Position numbers and translations under genes: made by a program. A DNA stretch of 64,000 nt from Rhizophagus irregularis (lineage: Eukaryota > Glomeromycota > Glomeromycetes > Glomerales > Glomeraceae). A model generated the notes under the pieces. That model searched no databases and was not told where the DNA came from. It was given only the letters and a program-made list of their open reading frames with translations. The stretch covers positions 2,075,001-2,139,000 of the forward strand of contig NC_089446.1 of assembly GCF_026210795.1 (NCBI RefSeq). The letters run 5' to 3'. This document shows, in pieces, positions 10,178 through 22,745 of this stretch (the stretch's first letter is position 1; each line of letters opens with the position of its first letter).

Positions 10178-12738
10178 TTAGAATAACCCTTGAATTTCTT
10201 CAAGAGATAACCCAGCAGTCTCAGGTACCATGAAATAAATAAAAAACCAACTAAAAATCATAAATATAGCGTATAACCAAAATGTTCCCGTTGTAGTTAT
10301 TATTTCGGTCAACGGAAGGAAAGATACTGTAATTAATAAATTAAATAACCAATTCGTTGCTACAGGAATTTAAAATAATTTATTTTAATAAATATTTAAT
10401 GTGGGGCAATATATATATATACTCGGGTAAACATACCTGTTCCTATTCCTGATGCTCTACCGCGTACATTTAATGGGAATATTTCACTCTGTATTAACCA
10501 AGGCGCATGCCCTAATCCCAAAGCATAAGCTAAATTCAAAATAGAACCGTTTAGTTTCACTCTCAAACGTTTTACAAACAATCACTTAAAATTACTAAAT
10601 TATGCACTCACCCATGACATAAATGATCAGACTAACTAAAGTAAACCAAGTATAAATGGGCTTCAAAGATGGACAATTCTCATAAAATTCTTCATCGGTA
10701 GAATTATCATTCTCTTGTTTATTTCCATTTAGTGGTGAAAAGAAATTAATTTTACCAATGCTAGTTGCTGTATTTTTAGTGTTTCTGGGTAAACAAGTCC
10801 CGCCATCACGTTTAGAAAATCCACACCTATCATCTAATAAGCAAGCACCACATTTGTCTCCATAATCTATGCAATTTGGTTGTTTGGGTGTGAATCCTGT
10901 TGTGAAATAAAATCCTAAACCTAATAAAAGTAATCCCAATATTGTAGCTATTACTGTATATATAAGTATTTTACGTCGACCCACTCCGTCGATTATATAT
11001 AATGCAACTCCTAAAGTGTTAATGAGAGAAAATCAAGAAAGTCAAGGAGAAATTAATTTATTAAAAAAGAGGTTACAAAATAACGTAATTATGTATTACC
11101 TGTCATAAGGAAATTAGTCAGGGAAACCACAAGTGAAAAGACAATAGCATCTCTAATATTAACGAATCCGGCCATTTTCATTATGGTTCCCTAAATTATA
11201 AAGTAAAATCAGTATACTTCTCTCATTAAATATTTAAAACTTGTTATCAAAACTTACACCATAATACATTGCAGTATCAAATCCAGAAACTTGTTGAATA
11301 GTTTGTAGTCCACATGCAATTATGAGTGGTTTTAAATTTGGATAATGAAATAATTGTTTATATGATCCTGCCTCATCTACCGCTATTGTCTCATAAATTA
11401 TATTAATTTCTATGATATAACAGAGAGAATTAAGATTTAATTAGAAAAAAAAACACCACTCCATTCCTACCTAGCAATTAAAAATAGGCACTTTTTATGT
11501 ATGAATTACCTTTATCTATAAAATCATGTGAAGAGTCTGGATATATTTTTTTTAAAACACTTTTCGCTTCTTCATTTTTCCCTTTTTTAATAAGGAATCT
11601 AGGACTTTCAGGTACAATTGGCATAACTACAATATGTAATAACGAATTCGGGCAAAGTTAGAATGTTTTTATATTCTATTAAATTCTAAAAAAAAATACT
11701 TACTGAATAATTGAATTAAAGGAGGAATTCCAGAGATACCAAACATCCATCTCCACCCTCCAAACTCTACAAAAACAATTCCTATGAGATAAGCGATAAC
11801 TTGCCCACCAGTAATGAATAATACATTCAATGTTACCAATCTTCCCCTATATTTTCTTGGGGAAATTTCACTGATATAAATGGGAACTACCATCGAAGCT
11901 AATCCTACTCCTACGCCAATTATCAACCTTCCAGTAACTAATAACGAATACGTATTTGCTATTGATAATATTATTGCACCACCTAAAAATATTAATGCTG
12001 AAAATATTGACGTTATCCATCTTCCGACCCAGTCCGATAAATATCCTAGTAAATCAATTGGAGTAAATTTTTGAATTTGATAATTAAAATTCAATCAATA
12101 ATTAATTTACCAGCTACAGCTCCGCCAAATACAGCTCCTAACGTTGTGGCTGTCAATTTATTTAAAAATTAATTAATATTGCATGTAAAAAATTTATTGA
12201 TATATCAATATTTGGTTAATTAAAACACGTTACTTACCGCCAACTACTATTCCCTTTTGTAATGCAGTCATGGTAAAATCTTGTTCAAGCAGTAACATAG
12301 CACTACTTATAACTCCAGTATCATATCTAAAAAAGAAGTAGTAATTTAGTTGATCTCATTAAACATTAATATCACTCCCTTAAAAGAAGAAAAATTTAAC
12401 TACCCAAACAAGAATCCACCTATAGCAACGACTACAGCAATGAAATAAACGTATAAAGCAACACCTGCTGTATCTCTATCTTTTGATATTTGTTCGGTAT
12501 GTTCAAAATCTCGTGAAGAAATTTGTCTTGGAGAGGAAGCATTGCTTGATTGTTCTAATTCTTCCTCTTCTTCCATAAGCGGCTGATAAGAGGTATCCAG
12601 CTAAAAAAAAAAATTTAAATTCAACATCAATTACTAAAATTACCAAATTATCACAAATAGAGTTTGTGTTGGATTTAATTTTTTCTTTAAGATAAGAGAA
12701 AGAATTTACGTACATACGTTTAAATTCAGTTTACTCAT
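10178..12738 (-). CDS. proton/myo-inositol-type MFS sugar transporter
   Basis: Eleven exons, all in phase: 12718-12738, 12404-12600, 12238-12326, 12111-12149, 11704-12045, 11510-11626, 11258-11409, 11100-11190, 10612-11010, 10437-10529, 10178-10359; 573 residues. Sugar-porter signatures occur in order: GGFLFGYDTGVISSAMLL in helix 1, GYLSDWVGRW in loop 2-3, GRLIIGVGVGLASMVVPIYI, the helix-6-end PESPRFL, GLQTIQQVSGFDTAMYYGG in helix 7, DGVGRR in loop 8-9, PWLIQSEIFPLNVRGRASG in helix 10, and PETAGLSLEEIQGLF at the C-terminus. Loop 9-10 (about residues 384-460) is long and Cys-rich (NC-x6-C-x2-C-LLDDRCGF...TCLP), as in HMIT/SLC2A13 and plant INT inositol transporters, where it is called PSI-like. 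It probably imports myo-inositol or a related polyol with protons across the plasma membrane. Loop 2-3 has GRW instead of the usual GRR. One base of uncertainty remains at the 5' edge of exon 5. Confidence 0.88.
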
Positions 12739-14221
12739 TTTTTATAAGTTATAGCTTATGACAAAAATAGCTGGGGCTTAGATTATGGCTTTCAATAAAA
12801 TATGAATTCGAATCTGTTAGCTTTTTTAATTTGAAGAATTTTTTTTTGTGATAAATGATCGTTTTCATCAAATATATAATAATATATTTTGAAAATAATT
12901 GAAGAATTAAAGAATTATATTATTAAAGAAATAAACTTGAAGAAAAAACCCTTTCTGAATTAGATAAATTATTTTTTAGATAGATGATTGATAAATGAGT
13001 CCTATCTCACATGATCTTTCCGAAAAGGGAGTGTACTTTTTCAGTTAATACATGGCTATGGCCTATGGGTAACTAGTAACTAGTCCTAATGTGGTATGTT
13101 GTTATGCTGAAATATTTGGGTAGAATTAGTATTGACCAGATAATTCTGGTAAAATTTTCCGAACATCTTGTCATCGAAAACACACATGTGCTATGTTTGT
13201 AAGATGACATATCTAATATCTGATATGGTTATTTAATTTTGATCTACCAATTCATCATCAAGTGATTGAATATAATACAATAAGAAACGTCAAATAATGA
13301 ATTGATAGCAATTTCTTAAGGGTAAGGTCCCGTAGGGGATGAATTTCCAAATTCTATACACGTATATTTGTTGTCAAACATGTAAATGTTGTCTTACTTT
13401 TATTTGTAATAGTTTTGGTTATACTACTCTTCTAGTAATAAAACAAATAATAAATAATAGCAATTTCTTAATATAAATGTTCATCTATTAATGCTAGAGA
13501 CAAATTTATTACTATTCAATACGTCTTATTATGTTACTATGCTGAATTCAATGAGTTGTTACATCTTTCTATGATTACTAATGTGCTAATATTCTTGACA
13601 TATTCCCAGTAAAATATATAATTGTTCATCCCTTGTAATATTCATTAATACTCGGCGAATTTTTTCAATAGATAAATATCAGCTGCGGAATTATTACGAA
13701 AAGTGATCATGTGAACATATAAACTATAAATGTTATTTGTTCGCTAGCAGTGGGTTTCTACGATTTCTATAATCTATTTCCAACTTCTTTTGTAATTCTT
13801 ATTATTTCATAACAAATCACCTGATCACACTAATTCGAAAACCACAATAATTAATTAATTCCGAAATTTACACAAATAGTACCAGTACCCAGATATTGTA
13901 GGATATTGTAGGATAATTTTGGCCGCAATCTATTCCTATTTATAATAAGCGCAGTTAAAAATAGCTTTCGTATTTGACCAAAATTAATTAGTCACAAGGT
14001 ACAAGATTCCAAATCAAGTTAATTTTTAAAAAGTATTTGGGCGTCATGACGTTCATCTCGTGATCTATATACTAACTAATTTACCATAAACAATAAATAG
14101 ACTTAAATTAATTTCCTAAAATATTAAATTAAATATAAACACCGTTTTTTTTTTAAAAAAAAAAAAAATTCCGGTCCTTTTACTTTTCTTAATAATTTTG
14201 AGGCGCAGTATTATATAGTAT
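12739..14221. other. intergenic between divergent transporter and channel gene B
   Basis: It must carry both promoters. A T10/A14 dyad tract at about 14145-14168 sits 54 bp before the ATG of channel gene B. No other gene or repeat is seen apart from a triple GATATTGTAG-like run near 13898. Confidence 0.5.
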
Positions 14222-17200
14222 ATGGCTTCAACAAGTGGTAACAACGTAAAACAACGCTATAATATAGCTATAAGTCCATTCGGTAAAGAGATCGTAATTT
14301 TCGATTATGTTTCACATATTTTAAAAACCTGGCGGTTTACTCAAGATATGATAGCGATTCCCACTAATTTTGAATGTGAATTACGAGAAGATATTGGAAT
14401 TAAAACAGAAGAGATCAATTGGTCTTTAGCTATTTCGGATGCAGATTCTGATGGAAATACATTGATTGCACTTTCTTGTTTTAAGTTTATTAGAACGAAT
14501 AATGATAGTTCCAAAGAAATTGATATAATAACCAATAATAAAAATGAAAATGAAATAAATGAAATTAATATGCAACAAAAGTCAACTAAGTATGATTCAA
14601 AATATTCTAATGAGAAAACTGCTCTTAATGACGAAATTTCTGATGAGAATAATATAAATAATATAGCCATGAAAATATTAAATTCGATTCAAATAAATTC
14701 TACTCGAATCGTATCAACATCAGGGAATAAAGTATGGCACAAGATCAAAAATTTTTATGGATTTTTACAATTTTTTCAAGGAAACATGATATTAATTTCA
14801 AATCATTTAGGAATTGTAAGAGGGTTATGTATTGATAATAAGTCAGATATTGATGATTTAACAAATCTTTATAATAATAATTACACTTCATCAAAAAGAA
14901 GATTAAAATTAAAAAATGTGAATGTTTATGAAAAATATTGGAAACCAATATATATAATAGAGAAACCATCTTATATGGATAATGATAAGAGGAAATCAAA
15001 ATCAAAATATGCTAGATATTATGAAATATGTTTTGATAGAAAAATTGATAAACCTCTTTTTATATATCAAGATTTATATTATCCTAGAACATTTAATAAA
15101 CAATTTAAAAAGCATATAATTAATTATCATGAACAATCAGAATCTTATGATAAAGAAGAGAAGAAATTTTATGAAATATTTGGATATCCTAGCGATTTTA
15201 TTAAAAATCTTGAAATTTTGAATGAAGAGGAACAATTAAATTTCATTAAAAATTGTGTTATTTGCGGAAAATTAATTATTCTTAACGAGGAAAATAATAT
15301 TGAAATGTATAATTTATTAAGTAAGAATATTGATATGTTATATCATCATTCCGATTTTCAAACAAAATTAACAAATAATATTTTTGCAATTTCAAAGAAT
15401 GCAAAATTATTGGCAGTTACGATTAGTAACGATTCAATAGCATTATATTTGAATGAAAATAGTTTGAATATTGCGAATAAAAAATTTACTAGTAATTCAA
15501 TAATTAGTAGAAAAATAATCTATATGACATTCTTTAATGATGATAATAAATTGTTATTATTGTTAAAGAAGGAGGATAAAGAGGATAAGATCTTAATCAT
15601 TTGGAATATTTTTGAAGATTCTGAAAAAATATATTCAATCGATGAAAAAGTTCAAATAATGGATTTATTTGGTATTATAGCTTTTATTAATAACTCTGGT
15701 AATATTCAATTACTTGATGAAAAGAATCTAAGAGAATTTGAAATAAAAAATAATGACGAAACTCGACAAGAATTATTAAAATTATCGGAAAGTATTACTA
15801 GAAATTATAATAAACGTGAAAAAAGAATAATGGATAATAATATTTTTGATATTGAACCATGGCTTGATTCAGATCATTATCAGATATCTTATTGGCTTGA
15901 TTATAGTAAAACATTAAGAATTTCATATGGATTTTATACGATTCAAATTTGGGAAAATGATGAATTAATTTATATTTGGTCCGATTACAATATTGATAAT
16001 TATAATTTATCTAACAAAATATTAACACAATATATTGAATTATTGGATATATCACAAGATGATAATGGGAATATTACTTCAAAATTCAGATGTATTGATG
16101 TTGAACATGAATTACAAATTAGTAAACTTGTCAATAACGAATTTTTAACAAAAGATCACGCAATTGGTGCCTATAATAGTTTGATCTTTTTTTCCAAGTT
16201 AAAGTTAACAAATATATCATATAAACTTAAAATCGATGAATTAATTGAACAAACGAAAAGAATTATTTATAATATTATTATTAAGAAACCAAATCTTTGG
16301 AGGTTATTAGACGTTAGATATAATTTAATGGAAAATCTAATTTACAACCAATCAAATGATATTATTAAATTCATTCTTAATTCAACAGAAGAAACTAAAA
16401 AGAATGCTAAACGTAATCAGAAATTACATATTCCGCAACTTTATGATTGGAATGGGAATATAAGATCGAATCATGAATTATTAATTGCATTAAAAGAAAA
16501 TAATATTGAAGTTATTCAACAAATTACAAATTATTATTCATGTAATGCTATAGAAAATACAGGATGGATGATTACTTTAACTCGAGCATTACCAGAACTA
16601 AATAAAAAACTTCCTGAATATGTAATTAAATTATTTAAAAAACCAGTGTTTTCTCAAAAACAAATGCATCTGAAAAAATCCAGAATTAAATCAATCTTGG
16701 CAACAAACCCATCTTATAATATATTTATTGTGGACACACGATTACCTTCATTAACGAAAAAAGAATATCAAAATCAATCCTTTTCTCTCAGAGATTCAGA
16801 ACATTCTAATGATTATTTAAATGATAATATTAAAATACGTATGATACCTTTACCAGATTTTAACAAATTTGCAGAAATAAGTGGAATTAAGCAAATTGGT
16901 TGTAGTCCTTTTTTTGATTTGATGTCAGAAAGGCATTCAAATTTAATTTATAACAATTCCACAATCGAAACTATTATAAATTTTTATTGGAATACTCATA
17001 TTTTTAGAATAACTTTACCTAAATTAATATTATATGTCATATATTTTATTGGTATTAATGTACATTTGTTACTTTTTTCTTTTTATCCTATATACAGAAA
17101 CATTTCTAAACATTCTAATATTGGTGGTACCCTTGCATCTTTACAAAGTTTAAAATTTTTTAATTTTATGGGCTCAGAGACTAAACGAACATTTTATTAC

Positions 17201-18594
17201 TATATTTTTCATTCGTTCAGTTATGCTTTGCTAATAATAACATTATATTTATTTGATGAGTTTAGTGATTTAAACATAGTCGTGATTTTGGTTACATTTA
17301 CAATGTTAATTTTATGGGTAGAATTTGTAAGTATATTTTCTTAATATAATTTGTTATATTTTTTGTATCATAACTAATAATATTTTTGATATAGTTTTTG
17401 TTCTTAAGAATAATTCCAGGTAAAAATTAAATTAGATCTCTCCAAGCCAATTCTTTGTTTAACATATCGTAATTTTTATTTATAATTCTGGCCAAAATTT
17501 ATAATTCTGGCCTAAATTATATATATAATTTTCCTGAACTAAGCAAGGATGAGTAAACGAAGAATTGAGTTGGAGTGGCCTTATTATCCTTATTATTATA
17601 ACAAAAAAAATTTTATTTATTTATTTTTACTAATATATTTATTATATTATATTATATATATTAAAGTTGTTGGCGAATATATTTTTATTATAACCTTCTT
17701 GATATCAAAGGTTATTCCATATTTTCTTACAATGATGATAATGGTTTTTGGTTTTGGCTTCTCAATGTAAGAATATTATTATATAATTATATATATATTT
17801 ATTTATTTATGTGTTATTGTGTTGTTATTTATACTAAATAAATACTTTATTAATTATTTAGGTTTATAATATTTAGTAATGCTGCAATATTAGGGATTAA
17901 ACCACAAAGTGATGAATATCAATTCTCAAATATAACAATACAACAAAAAATTGATTCCCCTAATTTTTTTGAAACATTGGAAATGGTTTATCTTTGGTTA
18001 TTTGGAAATTGGGATGATGTTAAGAATTGGGATTATATTCCTATTAAAATATTAGCTCTATTAGCAAGTTTTTTTATTGTTATTATTATGCAAAATATAT
18101 TTGTGGCATTAATGGCGTATGTACTTTATTGAATTATTATTTTATATGTGTTTTGAATTATCAATTATTAACATAACATTTTTTTTTTTAATAGTGAAGA
18201 TATTTCTACAGCGAGGAATTATAGTGTAATAGCATCTCTTAAATCAAAAACTGATTACATTATACAAGCTCAATATCAAAATTATTATTATCTTCGTAAT
18301 TTTGGATCGTATTTCTATTTAAGTACAGAATCTTCTTTTAATTTTAGGTTTTATCATTTAACAACTTTTAATTCAACTTATAATAGACACATTTTTTATA
18401 CTGTAAATAGAGATAATATAAAAAATTGGATAACAATCGATGATGATACTACTTCAAATGATTCGGAATTTTCTGGAAATATTAATGAATTAATTGAGAA
18501 AATATCTGATAGGCAATTATTTCTTGAAAATGAGGTTCATAAATTAAATGAAAAATTTGATAAATTATTAGTGTTATTAAGTAAGAAACAATAG
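14222..18594 (+). CDS. WD40-like / TRP-like ion channel protein (paralog B)
   Basis: Five exons matching paralog A: 14222-17326, 17395-17419, 17667-17766, 17862-18116, 18195-18594; 1294 residues. It shares with A the opening YNIAISPFGKEIVIF, the propeller-like half, the conserved PWLDSDHYQ and YGFYTIQIW blocks, the LWRLLDVRYNLMENLI helical block, and the membrane part: S5-like VVGEYIFIITFLISKVIPYF, pore-like FFETLEMVYLWLFGNW, S6-like IPIKILALLASFFIVIIM. The C-terminus ends in a coiled coil (INELIEKISDRQLFLENEVH). Compared with A it has an extra Lys/Tyr-rich stretch of about 80 residues near residues 215-300 and longer Asn/Glu-rich linkers. Exon 2 is again 25 nt. Intron 2 is 247 nt against 78 nt in A. 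The two genes are probably old tandem duplicates now separated by the transporter. Ion and stimulus are unknown. Confidence 0.72.
17395..17419 (+). other. 25-nt microexon of channel gene B
   Basis: Preceded by a branch-point-like CTAATAA and ATAG, followed by a GTAAAA donor. It codes for FLFLRIIP plus one base. It has the same length, phase and place as the microexon in paralog A. Confidence 0.8.
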
Positions 18595-19106
18595 GAACTT
18601 TTATCTAGTAGTTCTTTCTTTATATATATATATATATTTATTTATATATAATGATAATGTATTTAAAGTATTAGTTTACTTTTCCCTTTGCGCAACCTAT
18701 TTTATATATAAAATAAAATACATTCAATCACATGCGCGGAAATTTAAAACGATGTACGCTGCGCCTCGAATTTTACTCAGCTTACTCAGCTGAAAATTTA
18801 TAAATCTGACTAATGAGTCACGATAAAAATGAGATTATCATACGTCATTATCTGGATTTATTATTATTACGTAATTAACTTAGTACGCGTTTCACGCGAA
18901 ATTGATCTATTTAGATTCAATTAATATAAATACTCTCTTCAATTTCATCTTTCATTCTCACAAAATTAAAAATTCTGCTAGCAAGATATAAAAATATAAA
19001 GGAACGTATTTTTTTGGTGTATAGTATGATCTTTCGGTATGTTTGATCTTTGGCAATATACAGTATATAAAGGAACGTACTTTTTTGGTGTACAGTATGT
19101 TTGTCA
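18595..19106. other. intergenic with a short direct duplication
   Basis: Downstream of channel gene B. A ~34-bp unit beginning TATAAAGGAACGTA occurs at 18995-19028 and again at 19066-19099, just before the tandem array. Open frames on the minus strand here come from this duplicated sequence and are not called. Confidence 0.5.
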
Positions 19107-21155
19107 GTGAACACAACTTGAAAGTAGTTAGCTTTTGGGGAAAGCTTATGGACAAACTCAAAATGTAAGTCCTTCACGTTCTATACCATGTCTGGCGAAA
19201 CTAGGCCTTCAACACTCAACCTAGTATAGTTTCTGGTTTAACCTACTTCGTTCCTTGCTGAAATCAGTTCTGGTAACGTATCAACTAGGCAATCTTAGAA
19301 ATATCAGTTAATGACTTCCTAGCATTCGTCTATTTCGTGTCTTACTACACCGGTCCTAGCAACGCTCGCAATTAGTCAATCCTAGCAACATCAACTGATG
19401 ACTTTGCTAGTATTCGCTTACTTCGTTCCTTGCTAACACCTGTTGGTAACGCTCGTACCAGACAATCTTGGTAACATTAGTTAATGTTTTCTTAATATTG
19501 TCCTACTTCATACTAACTGCAACTGCATCTTTGGCAATGGTAACAACTAGGATAAAATAGATTCTAAAAATGGTCTGAATGTTATCCTTTTTCGTGGATG
19601 TGAAGCTTTTTTTTTAACTAAATCATCCTTAGTTGGTAAAGACGCTTTTCATCCTTCCAAGACTCATGAAACTGAAACTGGTCGGCATGTCACATGTATT
19701 ATTAACATGTTTTTTTATTCCATTAAAAGGGTGAAGTTAAAGATTATAGATGATTCTGAAAAGATTCTTAAATTTTTTAATAAAGTTACGTGAAAGTAGT
19801 TAGCTTTTGGGGACAAAAACCGAAACTCAAAATGTAAGTCCTTCACGTTCTATCTATACCATGTCTGGCGAAATTAGGTCTTCAACACTCAACCTATATA
19901 TAGTTTCTGGTTTAACCTACTTCGTTCCTTGCTGAAATCAGTTCTGGTGACGTATCAACTAGGCAATCTTAGAAATATCAGTTAATGACTTCCTAGCATT
20001 CGTCTATTTCGTGTCTTACTACACCGGTCCTAGCAACGCTCGCAATTAGTCAATCCTAGCAACATCAACTGATGACTTTGCTAGTATTCGCTTACTCCGT
20101 TCCTTGCTAACACCTGTTGGTAACGCTCGTACCAGACAATCTTAGTAACATTAGTTGATGTTTTCTTAATATTGTCCTATTTCATACTAACTGCAACTGC
20201 ATCTTTGGCAATGGTAACAACTAGGATAAAATAGATGCTAAAAATGGTCTGAATGTTATCCTTTTTCGTGGATGTGAAGCTTTTTCTAACTAAGAACTGA
20301 TTATCATCCTTAGTTGCTAAAGACGCTTTTCATCCTTCCAAGACATGAACTGAAACTGGTCGGCATGTCACATGTATTATTAACATGTTTTTTTTTGTTC
20401 ATTAAAAGGGTGAAGTTAAAGATTATAGATGATTCTGAAAAGATTCTTAAATTTTTTAATAAAGTTATGTGAACACGAAAGTAGTTAGCTTTTGGGGAAA
20501 GCTTATGGACAAAAACCGAAACTCAAAATGTAAGTCCTTCACGTTCTATCTATACCATGTCTGGCGAAATTAGGCCTTCAACACTCAACCTATAGTTTCT
20601 GGTTTAACCTACTTCGTTCCTTGCTGAAATCAGTTCTGGTGACGTATCAACTAGACAATCTTAGAAATATCAGTTAATGACTTCCTAGCATTCGTCTATT
20701 TCGTGTCTTACTACACCGGTCCTAGCAACGCTCGCAATTAGTCAATCCTAGCAACATCAACTGATGACTTTGCTAGTATTCGCTTACTCCGTTCCTTGCT
20801 AACACCTGTTGGTAACGCTCGTACCAGACAATCTTAGTAACATTAGTTGATGTTTTCTTAATATTGTCCTACTTCATACTAACTGCAACTGCATTTTTGG
20901 CAATAACAACTAGGATAAAATAGATTCTAAAAATGGTCTGAATGTTATCCTTTTTCGTGGATGTGAAGCTTTTTTTTTTAACTAAAAAATGATTATCATC
21001 CTTAGTTGCTAAAGACGCTTTTCATCCTTCCAAGACATGAAACTGAAACTGGTCGGCATGTCACATGTATTATTAACATGTTTTTTGTTCATAAAAAGGG
21101 TGAAGCTAAAGATTATAGATGATTCTGAAAAAATTCCTAAATTTTTTAATAAAGA
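19107..21155. repeat. three tandem ~680-bp repeat units
   Basis: Copies begin with AAAGTAGTTAGCTTTTGGGG at 19121, 19793 and 20478, giving periods of 672 and 685 bp; the third ends near 21155. The copies differ by only scattered substitutions and small indels, so the expansion looks recent. Each unit contains three to four diverged monomers of about 84-89 bp starting with CTACTTCGTTCCTTGCT-like words (in copy 1 at 19243, 19330, 19419 and 19503). It is richer in C and G than its surroundings. No convincing coding frame runs through a unit. Confidence 0.9.
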
Positions 21156-22743
21156 TTTTTGGCATATTCCAAAGAAAAGAAAAGAAGAGAGAAGCAATGA
21201 TGAATTCAAGTAGTAGAAAGAAGATTGGTGCAGTGGAACCAATTTACCAATTTGGTAAGGAGAGAGAATTCTTACTTTTCAGGAATGTAAATAAATATTT
21301 CATGGACTAGCAGTATTTTATTAAGGAAATTTCTTGGTCCTATGGAATATACTGTGATACGCTATACAGTTATTTATTTAATTCTATTATTACATATTTA
21401 AATTACATATATTTAAACTGACCAATTTTTTATTTAAATATACAGTAAATAATTGATCATAACAAAATTTTTAATTTTAGACGGATATGGGCCAAATTTA
21501 ATAAAGCCTAATATTTCTGATTAATGAAAGCCACAGGTGATACTCGAAACTCGATAATTGGAGGGTGGGTATTTTTATGTTTAGTTCAGTTGATGGTGGA
21601 TAGTCTGCTCTCGTTCCGTTCCGTTACGATACACTATATTCTTAATTGGGATTTTGGTAGTAATTTGAATCTATTGTCGTTCCCTGATATTAGGTGAGTT
21701 ATTGTGTTCAATTGAGCTTTAATTGCAGTGAAGGCTTTTTTACGATTTAGTTAACATATTAGTACATCCTTGAGTCACCTAGTGTTTAATATCGAAAATG
21801 TTGAAAAAATTTATTGCTGTAAATAATTACATTAGAAATTAGAAGACGCAGCTTACCATTAATATACATATTTCGGATAACTTAAATATGGGAAATAATC
21901 ATCTGTATTATCCTTCCATTGTGCCTAAATTCTGAATAGTCAAAACGAAAATGATTTTAATGCATGCAACATAAGATTTGTTACACTACAGATTGTCATT
22001 TTTAATTCCGACAGATTTATTATTTTGACAAATTCGACATCATTACCTAAAATCGCGCAATTTTTAGATGTTTGATTGCAGCAAACTGAAAAAATATATC
22101 CTAAATTGTCTATTTGATAAGATAAGATATTCAATACACTGAATTTTCCTATCCATCTGATGTCCATATGTGATCTGCGAGATAATCTAATTTATGTAAA
22201 TGAATTTAAATACACGGCTTACAACAGAAAATTGTATTTATATATATGTTTTTATGAAAAAAGAAATAGAGAATATTTTATTAAATAAACATTTATTACA
22301 TTTATTCCAATTTGAATAATTATTATGTATGCTGATAATTCTTAGACGAATATGATATAAATTTATTTTATTTTTATAATAGAATCTTAGGTTTAAATAT
22401 TGAAGAATAAATTATACATAAACATTGTTTTTATTATATATATAAATATATATATATATACTGGCTACTACTTGTCTAGGATTTGTCAACTCTTATTCGG
22501 AGATAATCTAGAAGTCAGAATATGGAAAGATAATAAAAATAGACCCTTACCCAAGAAGGAGACATCAATCTGTCTGACTATTATTCCTGTTGATAGATGT
22601 CGATATACAATAGCAAGATTGATGAATTATTTAATCGTTTGGCACAGCAGACGTACAATGGATGCTCTCTTTTGAGCAGCAATTCCTTTTTCTCTTAAAA
22701 TTATGTCGCTATTATAAATAATTCGGCAAAAAACAAAAATTGG
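21156..22743. other. intergenic, no supported gene
   Basis: Unique AT-rich sequence after the array. A frame at 22400-22675 ends in a mixed-composition peptide (RICQLLFGDNLEVRIW...) that could be a coding remnant, but it starts in an AT microsatellite and matches no family I know. Confidence 0.4.
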
Positions 22744-22745
22744 TA

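Noticed and set aside
12503-12715. 70-codon minus open frame as a gene
   Set aside because: It reads through intron 1 of the transporter and then follows exon 2 in the wrong frame; the spliced frame gives the conserved GGFLFG start instead.
17549-17770. 73-codon plus frame as a separate small membrane protein
   Set aside because: Its 5' part is intronic; only VGEYIFIITFLISKVIPYF onward is exon 3 of channel gene B.
21009-21310. Open frames on both strands at the end of the third tandem unit
   Set aside because: They straddle the repeat end and unique DNA and lack homologous frames in the other two copies.
22400-22675. Possible gene with ICLTIIPVDRCRYTIARLMN
   Set aside because: Start lies in an AT microsatellite, no family resemblance, no splice partners found; could be a remnant but cannot be supported.
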